The position numbers and the translations under genes are program-made. The notes below the pieces were generated by a model that did no database searches, was not told where the DNA came from, and saw only the letters and a program-made list of their open reading frames with translations. From Bacteroidales bacterium (GTDB taxonomy: Bacteria > Bacteroidota > Bacteroidia > Bacteroidales > F082): 42,128 nt of DNA. Numbering within the stretch: the stretch's first letter is position 1; each line of letters begins with the position of its first letter. The stretch spans positions 1-42,128 of the forward strand of contig JAEEQP010000031.1 in the NCBI GenBank assembly GCA_016285355.1. The letters are read 5' to 3'. Shown here in pieces: positions 30,838-39,255 of the stretch.

Positions 30838-33817
30838 ATTGTTCCTTGATTATTGGGATGATACTATCATATTGTTCCATGCCATAAAGGTGCATGATAA
30901 AGTCAGCCTGTTGCTGTTTTGCTATTTCAAATTTACGTTGCAAAATGGTTAGTTTACGTTTGTTACCCTGCGAGGCATTAATCTTATCACCTATTTCGAT
31001 TAATTGCTTTTGCAATTTTGCTATGTGATTGTGAGCCAAACGCTCATCTTCGTTCTGAAAGTCAATCTTACGTATAGGAAGTAATTTCAAGACCTTTGTA
31101 CCTCTCGCAATAAATCCACCTCTGAATATCTCGCCATATAATGAACTAATCCATTCCAAATACTTGCTGTTTAGAATGGCCTGTATGTAATAGATAGAAT
31201 ACAAGGAATCCTCTGGCAGAGCAATTACACAATATCCCGCTGTCCCTCCCGAGGATACAAAAGTACTGAAGCTATCAATAGCGTATTTATCACCAGTAGA
31301 AAGCACTCCCACAATAATTTTTTGTGGTAAGTTGCAAGCATCAAGGCTTTGACTCCTTCCATATCTGTGCCATTCATCGGGTGAAGTGGGTTCAGGCTTG
31401 ATGTCTCGCGAAGGTGCATTAAGAATAGCTTTATAAGCTGTAAGATATTTGTATAGATGTGGATACTTCTTCTTAATCTCAAAAAGAGGTATCAAATTCA
31501 GTTTTCCTTCGTCATCCTTTGAATATGGGAATATTACGCAAGCATTAGGTTTGAAAGTGCGATATGTATTTAGACTATCATCACCACGAGATGTTTGAAA
31601 ATAGGGCCTTGTAACCTCTTTTTCAACTTTCCATTCTTGCCCATTGTTCATAAACGTATAAAAGCCATCTTCGTCCGATGTAGGCTGGAAAATATATACT
31701 TTGTTTGCACTGGTTTGTATTCCATTGAAAATATTGTCATCACCAGTGATAGTTGAAAGGTTAATGCTGCTTGACCAAATGGTGTTATAGGCTTCCCGCA
31801 GGTGCTCTGGGAACAAAGGCCAAACATTTTCTGTAATTTCGTCAAACAATTTAGCATCACTATGAAGATTATGTTTGTCAGCTATTTTCCATTGCTCTAG
31901 GTTGTTCACTTCACTATATTTGAATGTATTGTGACTCGCTTTTTTTAGAATAAGCAAACAAGTGTAGTTGGATTTGCCTTCAAACACCTTACATGCTCCA
32001 AAGGAAGTAATGGCTTCAAGCGTTTTTTGTGTAGAAATCAATCTGCGTAATTCCTGACCCGCACCAACCTTCATGAATTTCAATGGAACAATATAGCCTA
32101 ACATGCCATTCTCCTTCAACAAGGATAGGGCACGTTCTACAAATACAAAATACTTATCGAACTGTTTGTATGCAGTAATATATTTGTTCTTATAGATAGG
32201 TAACTCTTTGGGCGTAATATTCTTCATGCCCTCTGTTGTTAGGTATGGAGGGTTGCCTATAATGACATCAAAGTGCAGCTTCTTAAAATCAAAAGGATTG
32301 ATTTCTGTTGCATCTTTCAAGTCAATGTCGCTGCTTGACAAAAGACTGTTGCCAAAATGAATGTTTGGAGTGAGATCGGGTAAAATGGGATGTTCTTTCA
32401 TCAAACTAGCAGAATCCTCATTCTCTAACAATTTCAATAGCAAACCAAATTTGCACGCTTCTGCAGCATTAAAATCCTTATCGACACCATAGATGCAATT
32501 GGTCAGCAATTGCTTCTTTGCAACAAACTTTAATCTGTATGAGTTTTCTCCTATCTGCACCAACCTGGATGTGTCATGTCCGATATAGTAGTCTATTAGA
32601 ATGTCACTCAACAACTGATAAGCCTCCAATAGGAAAGCTCCTGAACCGCAGGCAATGTCTGCAATCTTCATCTTCAAGATATCTTTGTCGGTTTTTCCAT
32701 TGCATAGTGGTAAAATGGTCTGGCGCAAAATCTCACGGATGATATATGTCGGCGTTGGCACCACATCACGATCAACATTCTCCGGCTTCCTAACAATTTG
32801 CAATTCATTTCCCACCATGGATAGTTTCTCGGCTATAAATATCTCATAAATATGGCCCAAAATATCAGAGGAGAAGACGCTAAACGAATATGGACTTTCA
32901 GGAAAGTATAATTGGCGGATGATTGTCCAAAAAGCCGAACTGGCATTGCATACCACTTGTTCTGATAGTGCTTGATCAAAAAGCCCAGAATTAAATCGTG
33001 TATCGGCCTTTTTGAACTTGTCAAGCAAAGCTATAAACTGCCCATTGTCTGCAATTGCAAGCAACTCTTTATAAGTCTCGATATTTCTATCTTCACATAC
33101 ACGAAGAAATAGAATTTTGTTGATGTAGCTTTGTACTTCGTCACCCAGTAACTCCATGTCAATAGTAGGATCAGCTGCAAGTATTTCCTTGCCAAGCATC
33201 AATCGCCACTCATTAATCTGCTTCAAAAACTGTTTATCGACAGACCATTGTTTCAAACGCACCTCAATGTCTTTCCATTCCTCATCAAACCGACCTGAAT
33301 AGATGGATTCCTTACCCAATAACCTTTGTAGTTCATCAAACAACCCCTCGTACTCCGTATAATGGTATTTCTTAATCAATGCTCTTTGATTCGTGTCATT
33401 CTCCTCGACTTTCACGGAGGTATCATAAATCATCAAATACTCAAAATTTGAGAGAACAGATATTTTCAAATTAGCTGTGTATCCATAACGTCGAACCTGA
33501 CGTGCCGGTGCATCCACCTCATGTATATGAACACAAGGTTTCTTTGCTTCAAGAAAGAACTTGCGCTCAGCATACAAGCGGAATGTGTAATCTGGTTTTT
33601 TTGTGTTCTCAGAAGCACCTGCTTTAAGTGGTTCCTCTAAAATCACCTCTCGTTCATTCGTTGGCCGACCTGCTCTGTTTTTGATGTCCCATCCCAACAA
33701 CTCAAATAACGGATCAAGAAAATCACTTCGTAGTAGTGTCTCATTATATCTATCAGTTAGATAATAGCTTCTTTCTGATTCATATTTTTCTATTAATTCG
33801 TGTAATTCCTTATTCAT
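30824..33817 (-). CDS. Type IIG restriction-modification enzyme (Eco57I class)
   Basis: 997 residues from the ATG at 33817; the 42 codons upstream (start at 33943) run across the promoter and are not expected to be translated. N-terminal nuclease: PD-(D/E)xK site with Asp76 in KKPDYTF and Glu90-x-Lys92 in FFLEAKKP. A helical linker follows, then the methyltransferase with motif I DIACGSGAF (387-395) and catalytic NPPY (522-525), and a C-terminal target-recognition domain (about 700-960). One polypeptide thus both cuts and methylates, needing SAM, with the second methyltransferase downstream, as in the two-gene Eco57I system. The recognition sequence cannot be read. A palindrome lies just upstream of the promoter. 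Confidence 0.92.
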   Translation of the reverse strand: MNKELHELIEKYESERSYYLTDRYNETLLRSDFLDPLFELLGWDIKNRAGRPTNEREVILEEPLKAGASENTKKPDYTFRLYAERKFFLEAKKPCVHIHEVDAPARQVRRYGYTANLKISVLSNFEYLMIYDTSVKVEENDTNQRALIKKYHYTEYEGLFDELQRLLGKESIYSGRFDEEWKDIEVRLKQWSVDKQFLKQINEWRLMLGKEILAADPTIDMELLGDEVQSYINKILFLRVCEDRNIETYKELLAIADNGQFIALLDKFKKADTRFNSGLFDQALSEQVVCNASSAFWTIIRQLYFPESPYSFSVFSSDILGHIYEIFIAEKLSMVGNELQIVRKPENVDRDVVPTPTYIIREILRQTILPLCNGKTDKDILKMKIADIACGSGAFLLEAYQLLSDILIDYYIGHDTSRLVQIGENSYRLKFVAKKQLLTNCIYGVDKDFNAAEACKFGLLLKLLENEDSASLMKEHPILPDLTPNIHFGNSLLSSSDIDLKDATEINPFDFKKLHFDVIIGNPPYLTTEGMKNITPKELPIYKNKYITAYKQFDKYFVFVERALSLLKENGMLGYIVPLKFMKVGAGQELRRLISTQKTLEAITSFGACKVFEGKSNYTCLLILKKASHNTFKYSEVNNLEQWKIADKHNLHSDAKLFDEITENVWPLFPEHLREAYNTIWSSSINLSTITGDDNIFNGIQTSANKVYIFQPTSDEDGFYTFMNNGQEWKVEKEVTRPYFQTSRGDDSLNTYRTFKPNACVIFPYSKDDEGKLNLIPLFEIKKKYPHLYKYLTAYKAILNAPSRDIKPEPTSPDEWHRYGRSQSLDACNLPQKIIVGVLSTGDKYAIDSFSTFVSSGGTAGYCVIALPEDSLYSIYYIQAILNSKYLEWISSLYGEIFRGGFIARGTKVLKLLPIRKIDFQNEDERLAHNHIAKLQKQLIEIGDKINASQGNKRKLTILQRKFEIAKQQQADFIMHLYGMEQYDSIIPIIKEQYAAD

Positions 33818-33859
33818 ATTTTGCAAAACAATTATATCATGATTATATTGTTTCCGCCG

Positions 33860-33890
33860 CAAAATTAGCAAAATTTTCTTCAAAATCCAA
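33860..33890 (-). promoter_or_regulatory. Promoter of the restriction-modification operon
   Basis: -7 box TAATTTTG (33860-33867) and -33 TTG (33888-33890) with a 20-bp spacer, 42 bp before the ATG at 33817. It rules out the longer start at 33943. Confidence 0.55.
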
Positions 33891-33894
33891 GTTA

Positions 33895-33909
33895 TTCGGA
33901 AATTCCGAA
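33895..33909. promoter_or_regulatory. Palindrome upstream of the RM promoter
   Basis: TTCGGAA-A-TTCCGAA, perfect 7-bp arms, starting 5 bp upstream of the -33 box. It is in the place expected for an operator. No C-protein gene is visible in the island. Confidence 0.4.
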
Positions 33910-34222
33910 CAAATGCATACGCAAACGAATCCACGACTTCCAAACGCGTTCAACGTGTTCGCTGTTTAATCCTTCAAACACCCAATCGGTACTACCTATA
34001 TACTGTCGTATTATTGATATACAGATAATTATACAATGCTTTTCCTCTTTTTTGACGCAAATTTGCTATAAATTTTTCTTAAAATTCGTAATTTTTACGA
34101 TTTGCACACTAAATTCTACGCAAAATGGAAACTTTGACCAAAGCCTATTCAGTGGGTTGATACAACTCACCACATCCAAAACCATCATCACCACAAATGA
34201 ATCAAGCAAAAAGTACAAAAAT
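33910..34222. other. Intergenic AT-rich stretch
   Basis: About 310 bp without a gene, between the RM operon promoter and the flavin reductase terminator. Only a small hairpin (TCGTAA-ttt-TTACGA, 34086-34100) stands out; open frames here are short and unsupported. Confidence 0.5.
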
Positions 34223-34254
34223 TCCGCAACCAAAGCCTTCGCCCAAGTTGCGGA
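34223..34254 (-). terminator. Terminator of flavin reductase copy 1
   Basis: Stem TCCGCAAC / GTTGCGGA, then a T-rich tract on the minus strand (AATTTTTGT). A member of the dispersed terminator family. Confidence 0.75.
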
Positions 34255-34274
34255 TTATATTCATAGTCGGAGAA

Positions 34275-34811
34275 TTAAACGTTTTTCCCCAGCTCGTACG
34301 CCTCTTGCAGCTTGCTGTTGCCATCAATAGAATGAGGCATTGGCACTCCGCCGCAGAAAAGCATTCCGGCCAGGCGGCTCTTGGGGTAGCAGTCAATCCA
34401 GCCGGTGAGGCCTGTTTCTGCACGTTTGGGAGTTCTTTCCTCGTTTTCAGTGGCAGTGGCCAGCAAATACACATCGCGGAAATTGTAATCCTTGGAATAC
34501 ATGGCGTTCATGCGGTCGATGAGAGTCTTCATCTGGCCGCTCATCTCGTAGTAATAGATGGGTGTTGCCCAGCATACCACATCGGCGTTGAGCACCTGCT
34601 CCATGATGGCTGGTACATCGTCCTTAATCACACATGCGCCTAACTTTTGGCAAGCCAAACATCCGACACAGAACTTGATTTCCTTGTCTTTCAGTGAGAT
34701 AAATTCAACTTGATGGCCAGCAGTTTTTGCACCTTCTGCGAACTGCTCCGCCAATACTTGACTGTTTGAACCGGCCCTTAGGCTGGTTGAAATTACAACT
34801 ACTTTTTTCAT
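34275..34811 (-). CDS. Iron-sulfur-type flavodoxin-fold NAD(P)H reductase, copy 1
   Basis: 178 residues. The N-terminus VVVISTSLRAGSNSQVLAEQF is the FMN phosphate loop of the NADPH-dependent FMN reductase family. It is followed by FCVGCLACQKLGACVIKDD, a Cys-rich loop like that of iron-sulfur flavoproteins, and by ATPIYYYEMSGQMKTLIDR. A role in reducing flavins, quinones or other acceptors is likely; the substrate is unknown. It is about 90% identical (17 differences in 178 residues by eye) to the copy at 39825, with a matching leader and terminator. It lies inside the segment bracketed by the 327-bp repeats. A -7 box lies at 34834-34841. Confidence 0.9.
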   Translation of the reverse strand: MKKVVVISTSLRAGSNSQVLAEQFAEGAKTAGHQVEFISLKDKEIKFCVGCLACQKLGACVIKDDVPAIMEQVLNADVVCWATPIYYYEMSGQMKTLIDRMNAMYSKDYNFRDVYLLATATENEERTPKRAETGLTGWIDCYPKSRLAGMLFCGGVPMPHSIDGNSKLQEAYELGKNV

Positions 34812-34833
34812 TTTGTGATGTTTTAAACATGTG

Positions 34834-34841
34834 CAAAAATA
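34834..34841 (-). promoter_or_regulatory. -7 promoter element (TATTTTTG)
   Basis: CAAAAATA on the plus strand, 23 bp before the flavin reductase ATG; the following leader is nearly identical to that of the second copy. Confidence 0.55.
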
Positions 34842-34848
34842 CTAAAAA

Positions 34849-34874
34849 AAGCCGCAGCCCGAAGGCCACGACTT
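34849..34874 (-). terminator. Terminator of the lipoprotein gene
   Basis: Minus-strand stem AAGTCG / CGGCTT (one U-G pair) with an inner GGC/GCC pair and a long T-run. Nearly identical to 17329-17354. Confidence 0.7.
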
Positions 34875-35197
34875 GAAGTTTGATTGTTTTAAAATCCTTA
34901 CAAGCTCAGTTCATACATGTAGCCGTGATACTGCAACGAACCGTCGATAATAGGGAAGAAAAACTCGTTGTCGTGTTCCACGTTCTTTAGCTTCAAGTTT
35001 TCCATAGTGACGGTCTTGGTGCCGTCATCGTTGGTGACTACTTTTAAGGTGCCGCTTTTGGCGATATAGCCAGTCTGAGGCTGGAAAGTCCAGAAGTCAC
35101 CGTCAAGAGCCACATGCACACAAGGGAAGAGAGGCAGATAAGGTGTGCCAATGTAACCGAGGTCATACTCGCCATCTACGACTTGTCCGCCTAAATA
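34871..35197. repeat. Right copy of the 327-bp direct repeat
   Basis: Partner of 28068-28394 and part of the intact lipoprotein gene. Recombination between the two would remove about 6.8 kb, that is the RM operon and flavin reductase copy 1. Confidence 0.85.
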
Positions 35198-35878
35198 GCT
35201 GACAATGAAGAAACGTTTATGGTCGGCAGACATGAAGAGCATCGACTTCACATCGAGGCCTAAGGAACTCAAGCCGTTGAGCGAAGTGACACCTGCCAAG
35301 CCAATAGGACTTTCGATGTCCTTGATCATGAACTTGTTATTCGGGTCGAAGGTGTATGGTGGCAACGTGCCTTGGAAATTAAGAGCCAATTGGATGGTTT
35401 GACCATTGGCGTTGCTACCCATGCTTTGCGATAGGACGACCGTGTAGGTGCCATTATCCTCGGTAACGGAGAGCACACCATTCATCCAATAGTAGGTGTC
35501 GCCGAAGGACAGGGTGTCGGCACCCATGATAAAGGGAAGCTCACCGAGGTTGAGTTCGTGGAAACCGACTACCGTGGGAACAGGGTCTTTCGTGTTGTCG
35601 CCTATCGTATAGGTGCCAGGGATAATGTCACCGTTGAAGATGATGGCAATGCCTTCATTGTTGGCAGCAGTCATTTCTTTGGAGGCAAGGACAATAGCGT
35701 GCCGTTGGCCATAATCGGCATCCTTGGCTGTGACGATGTCCAAAGTATTGCTGCCGATGGCCATAACTCCAGTTTCAACCTCTGGCGTCACGTTGCTATT
35801 GTTGTTGTCTTTGTTGCAACTGGTACTCATTAGGGTCAAGCCGCAGAGAAGTACCAAACCAAATAATACTTTCTTCAT
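34898..35878 (-). CDS. Uncharacterised lipoprotein (intact copy)
   Basis: 326 residues. Lipobox STSC (Cys21) followed by an Asn/Asp-rich spacer (NKDNNNSN). The mature part is beta-rich, with pairs of aromatic/Gly strands (GTYTIGDNTKDP, YTVVLSQSMG, VHVALDGDFWTFQPQTGYIA) resembling the periplasmic or surface beta-sandwich lipoproteins of Bacteroidales; I recognise no named family. The last third exists a second time as the truncated copy at 28095. It has its own terminator just after the stop. The start ATG is followed by a clear signal peptide. Confidence 0.75.
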   Translation of the reverse strand: MKKVLFGLVLLCGLTLMSTSCNKDNNNSNVTPEVETGVMAIGSNTLDIVTAKDADYGQRHAIVLASKEMTAANNEGIAIIFNGDIIPGTYTIGDNTKDPVPTVVGFHELNLGELPFIMGADTLSFGDTYYWMNGVLSVTEDNGTYTVVLSQSMGSNANGQTIQLALNFQGTLPPYTFDPNNKFMIKDIESPIGLAGVTSLNGLSSLGLDVKSMLFMSADHKRFFIVSYLGGQVVDGEYDLGYIGTPYLPLFPCVHVALDGDFWTFQPQTGYIAKSGTLKVVTNDDGTKTVTMENLKLKNVEHDNEFFFPIIDGSLQYHGYMYELSL

Positions 35879-35959
35879 AGTGATATAGGTTTTAAATCAT
35901 CTTTACTATAACGAGTGATACCAGGCGAAAATTATGGTAAACCTTAAAGATAATCGCAT

Positions 35960-36718
35960 TTAATTAATCAACCAAGCCACTCCGCCGCTGACGACATAGA
36001 ACTTCCCAAGGTTCTGGAAGTCCAAGTCGGCAGAAAGGTCGAGCTGCACACGTCGCGACGCCAACCAAGTGAAGCCAAACTGGGTCAGGTACTGGTTGCC
36101 TTCAGGATGGATGTAGTTGTAAGTCTCCACAAAGGTGCCAATGTGTTCCGTGATGCCGAAATAAACTCCAAAGCCCAAATAGGTTGTTGGTGAGGCCGTC
36201 TCGCCGTCCCATTCCGCTCCGACATTATAGCATATTCCAAACCAGTCGGTAAAGGTATGTTCAAACAAAAGGTGTAAGGATGACGCCAGATGAGCAGGAA
36301 GCAATTCTTTTGTTCCAACATGGGGAGACTTTAACTCGGCCAACATCGACACAGAAGGCAGATAGCTTGTGCTTTCATAGAATCTTGTCTTCATTCCGAT
36401 GGTGAGTGGGGCCAAGCCAAAAGAGGGCTCCATCTCTTGTCCGTCGTTCCACATCAGGAAATCCGTCCCGATGCGAAGCTCGGCGTTTTTAAAGAGGCCG
36501 AATCTCAGCAAGGTGGTATTGAGGGTGAGGGTGTGCGGTCCGTCTTTCGTCGATTCATATCCCATTCCTGTTTCCCATTGCAGTTTGTGCAACGGCATCA
36601 CGTCGGCTCCGGTCAAGGCACCGGGACGGTCGGCGGAGATGGCAGGCAGTTCTTCTTGCGCATGGCAAAGGCCGCAGATGAAAACCAAAGCTGTCAAAAG
36701 GAGTCTTCTTGTCGTCAT
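35960..36718 (-). CDS. Outer-membrane beta-barrel protein (transporter-like)
   Basis: 252 residues from the ATG at 36718 (the longest frame adds eight codons across the leader). Signal peptide cleaved near LCHAQ. The mature start SADRPGALTGADVMPLHKLQ and strands such as WETGMGYES, FGLAPLTIGMKTRFY and VQLDLSADLDF read as the 'MetA-pathway of phenol degradation' type transporter barrel (PF13557), a small outer-membrane channel family. It lies 42 bp downstream of the Na/Pi cotransporter stop and has its own promoter box (36740-36747). Confidence 0.75.
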   Translation of the reverse strand: MTTRRLLLTALVFICGLCHAQEELPAISADRPGALTGADVMPLHKLQWETGMGYESTKDGPHTLTLNTTLLRFGLFKNAELRIGTDFLMWNDGQEMEPSFGLAPLTIGMKTRFYESTSYLPSVSMLAELKSPHVGTKELLPAHLASSLHLLFEHTFTDWFGICYNVGAEWDGETASPTTYLGFGVYFGITEHIGTFVETYNYIHPEGNQYLTQFGFTWLASRRVQLDLSADLDFQNLGKFYVVSGGVAWLIN

Positions 36719-36739
36719 TTTCTTATAGTTTTGAAGGTG

Positions 36740-36747
36740 CAAAAATA
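36740..36747 (-). promoter_or_regulatory. -7 promoter element (TATTTTTG)
   Basis: CAAAAATA on the plus strand, 22 bp before the barrel-protein ATG at 36718. Confidence 0.55.
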
Positions 36748-36760
36748 CATAGATTTCCTA

Positions 36761-38431
36761 TTACCGAATCGTATTTCCTACGTTGATTAGATGGTCGGCA
36801 ATGCGTTCCGCGTTTTTCGCCAAGGAAAGGTATTCCGCCCCGACCTGTGGTGTACATTCACCATTGACAAGACGTTGGATGTGATTACGTTCCATCTTTT
36901 TGGTCAGGTTGTCGATTTCCTCTTCAATCATGAGGGCTCGCTCCAAAGCATTGTTGTCATTGTCATGATAGGCTCGCTGGATTTCTTCGTACAAGGCTTT
37001 AATATATCTTTCCATCTGCCTTATTTCCTTCACCGCCTGCGCCGAAAAAGAAGCGTTTTGTGCCTTCAGACTCTCTGCATACTCCACAATGTTTTCGGCA
37101 TAGTCGCCAATGCGTTCCAAGTCGCTTACACTACGGATGCTTGTGTTCAAGAATTGGTTGTCAAACTTGCCAAGTGGCTTGTCCGACAAGAGCACCATAT
37201 AGCGCAACAATTCGCCATTGAGGAAATTGAGCTCTTGCTCGGTCTTGGCAAACTTTTCAGCCTCGCTGAAATCCATGGTGGTAACAATATTGATTGACCG
37301 CTTGAAGTTTTCTATTGCCAAAGCCGCCATGTTTTCAATCTCCGCTTTCAGTTGTCTCACAGCCAAAGCGGGGGTCGCCAACATTGAATCGTCAAGGAAA
37401 TGCAGGTGGAACTTGTCGTCCCTGTGGTCGTAAACATGTTCTGGAATGATGCGGCATACCAAGCGAACCAATGCATCGGTGAGAGGCAGGGCCACCAATG
37501 TGGTGCATACGTTGAAAACCGTGTGGAACATGGCCAACTGCACCTGCGGCGTGTGTGGAAACAGGACTTCAAACACTTTCCCGAAGCTCCAATCTCCTTT
37601 GGTGAAAAGATGTAGCAGCACAGCGATAAGCAGGAATAATACCACCCCCATCACGTTGAAAAACAGATGGATGAGTGCCGTTCGTTTGGCATTCCGCCCA
37701 CTGGTCATGCCTGCCATGATGGCCACCACGCACGAACCGATGTTGGAACCCATGGTGAGGTAGATGCCTTGGTTGAGCGAGAGCAACCCTGCCACAACCA
37801 TTGTGATGGCAATGGAGGTGAGTACCGAAGAGGATTGGATAACGGCGGTGAGCAAGGCACCCAAGAACACAATCAGCAGCGGGTTTTTGATGCTGGCGAG
37901 GAATTGTTTCACCGAATCGAGTGCGGCGAAATCGTCCATGGCATTCGACATCATGCCGAGACCCACGAACAGGATGCCGAAGCCTGTCAATATGCCGCCC
38001 GTGTGCTTCCACGACTCGTGTTTGGCGAACATCAGGATGAAGGCTCCCACACCGGCGAGGGCGGAGAAAATGATGGTGGTCGAAATGCCATTGCCGCCGA
38101 GCATGCCCAAGGCCACCAATTGTGCCGTCACGGTAGTGCCGATGTTGGCACCATAGATGACCGTAGCGGCCTGTGTCAACGACATGATGCCGACATTTAC
38201 GAAGCCGATGACCATAACCGTCACGGCTCCCGAACTTTGGATGGCCGCTGTGCCGAGGGCACCGATGCCCACGCCAGTCCATTTGCTCCCGCCCACACGG
38301 GCAAAGAGCTGCTTCAGCCGCTTGCTGCCAGCGCTTTCAAGATGCGAGCTCATCAAGTGGCAAGCCATCAGAAAAACGCCGATGCCCGCCATCAGGGTTA
38401 GGATTGCCGTAAGAATACTGATTGCATTCAT
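36761..38431 (-). CDS. Na/Pi cotransporter family protein with PhoU-like tail
   Basis: 556 residues. The membrane part has two inverted repeats, each with the QSS motif of sodium-phosphate cotransporters (Gln65 in AIQSSGAV and Gln199 in AVIQSSSV). The C-terminal about 200 residues form a helical PhoU-like domain (SVSDLERIGDYAENIVEYAE, then AERIADHLINVGNTIR). It imports phosphate with sodium at the inner membrane. The ATG overlaps a TGA of the upstream frame (ATGA), but a strong terminator lies between that frame's body and this gene, and a leader hairpin lies at 38452-38481. Confidence 0.92.
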   Translation of the reverse strand: MNAISILTAILTLMAGIGVFLMACHLMSSHLESAGSKRLKQLFARVGGSKWTGVGIGALGTAAIQSSGAVTVMVIGFVNVGIMSLTQAATVIYGANIGTTVTAQLVALGMLGGNGISTTIIFSALAGVGAFILMFAKHESWKHTGGILTGFGILFVGLGMMSNAMDDFAALDSVKQFLASIKNPLLIVFLGALLTAVIQSSSVLTSIAITMVVAGLLSLNQGIYLTMGSNIGSCVVAIMAGMTSGRNAKRTALIHLFFNVMGVVLFLLIAVLLHLFTKGDWSFGKVFEVLFPHTPQVQLAMFHTVFNVCTTLVALPLTDALVRLVCRIIPEHVYDHRDDKFHLHFLDDSMLATPALAVRQLKAEIENMAALAIENFKRSINIVTTMDFSEAEKFAKTEQELNFLNGELLRYMVLLSDKPLGKFDNQFLNTSIRSVSDLERIGDYAENIVEYAESLKAQNASFSAQAVKEIRQMERYIKALYEEIQRAYHDNDNNALERALMIEEEIDNLTKKMERNHIQRLVNGECTPQVGAEYLSLAKNAERIADHLINVGNTIR

Positions 38432-38925
38432 AAGATTGTTGTTTGGAAAATGGAACGCGACCCAACTTCAGGCCGCGTTCCGGCGTTATGAAGAATTTGA
38501 GTTAAAAATGATGTGTACGGAACAAAAAAAGTGGCATGGAACGATTCCACGCCACTTTTCATGATTGAAAAAATGGTATAGTTATGGCTGTCGGAGAGGT
38601 TGTTTCGGGGCGAGTAACGCCTTACCTGTCCGCGCAGCAAATCCGATGGACATTTGTTTCCCTCCAACTTTCTGACATCACTAGCCACAGTCCAAATCCA
38701 TGTGGAACACTTATTCCCAAAGAAATGATTGCAGATTTCATCTTCATCGTCATCATCTTCATCCAAGTCAAAGTCGTCAGCTAAAACGTTCATGCATGTT
38801 GAAGTAGCTGTTTGTGTGACTAATTGTTGGGGGTCACCATATTCATCGACAACAAGGCACACCATCACCATGCCCATCAAAACGAGCATGAAAACGGAGC
38901 CATATTTCCTTAATGCTTCAAACAT
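38428..38925 (-). CDS. Doubtful hypothetical protein, signal/TM N-terminus
   Basis: 165-codon frame. The first 60 or so residues look genuine: a signal peptide or transmembrane helix (YGSVFMLVLMGMVMVCLV), then an acidic run (DDFDLDEDDDDEDE) and CNHFFGNKC. The last 55 codons are suspect, because they run straight through a perfect minus-strand terminator (38527-38559) and the leader of the Na/Pi gene. In another frame a TAA at 38582-38584 sits just before that terminator, so the true gene may end there after a frameshift. No relative is recognised. Confidence 0.4.
   Translation of the reverse strand: MFEALRKYGSVFMLVLMGMVMVCLVVDEYGDPQQLVTQTATSTCMNVLADDFDLDEDDDDEDEICNHFFGNKCSTWIWTVASDVRKLEGNKCPSDLLRGQVRRYSPRNNLSDSHNYTIFSIMKSGVESFHATFFVPYTSFLTQILHNAGTRPEVGSRSIFQTTIL
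38452..38481 (-). other. Leader hairpin of the Na/Pi gene
   Basis: Perfect 8-bp stem GGAACGCG / CGCGTTCC with a 14-nt loop, 21-50 bp before the Na/Pi ATG. It is not followed by a T-run. Confidence 0.45.
38527..38559 (-). terminator. Strong terminator upstream of the Na/Pi gene
   Basis: AAAAGTGGC-a-TGGAA-cga-TTCCA-c-GCCACTTTT; on the minus strand the stem runs into seven or more T. It should end transcription of whatever lies in 38560-38925. Confidence 0.8.
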
Positions 38926-39017
38926 GGAGATAATTGTGCTCTTTTTTTTGTTTTGATTAACGGCGGTTTTGGCTGTTTATTGCTTTGAGGACTAAAAATC
39001 CGCAATCCGGAGACTTC

Positions 39018-39245
39018 CTATAACATCTCGCTGATTCGATCTTCCCTAATGATTTTAGGAGCAGACTTTCCTGCCAAAACCAGCACTTTCTTGCCGTTGC
39101 GGTAAATGTGAAGCTGTCGTGAACGAACCACGGCTGTCAATTCCGGGTCATTCTACAAGGCTATCCAAATACGATGATAAGCGCCATTCTCCTCGAATAG
39201 CTTTCTCTGCAGGTGTGAGCACATATTGGTCGTGTCAATTGTCAT
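39018..39245 (-). pseudogene. Short gene interrupted by an in-frame amber codon
   Basis: From the ATG at 39245 a frame of 75 codons runs to TAG at 39018-39020 with a single in-frame TAG at 39153-39155 (codon 31). The reading is LFEENGAYHRIWIAL-stop-NDPELTAVVRSRQLHIYRNG and ends in IREDRISEML. From memory, Bacteroidales proteins with 'IWKAL-Q-ND.EL..QIR...I.IYYRGG' have a Gln at this place, so CAG to TAG is the simple explanation. It starts 10 bp after the stop of the membrane protein gene, as a second cistron. Suppressor reading or sequencing error are alternatives. Confidence 0.5.
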
Positions 39246-39255
39246 AATACTGTTT

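Noticed and set aside
33818..33943. Upstream 42-codon extension of the restriction enzyme
   Set aside because: It crosses the -7 and -33 boxes of the operon, so it lies before the transcript start.
37667..38401. 244-codon plus-strand frame opposite the Na/Pi cotransporter
   Set aside because: Composition rich in His and Cys without pattern; it mirrors the transporter gene in the other strand.
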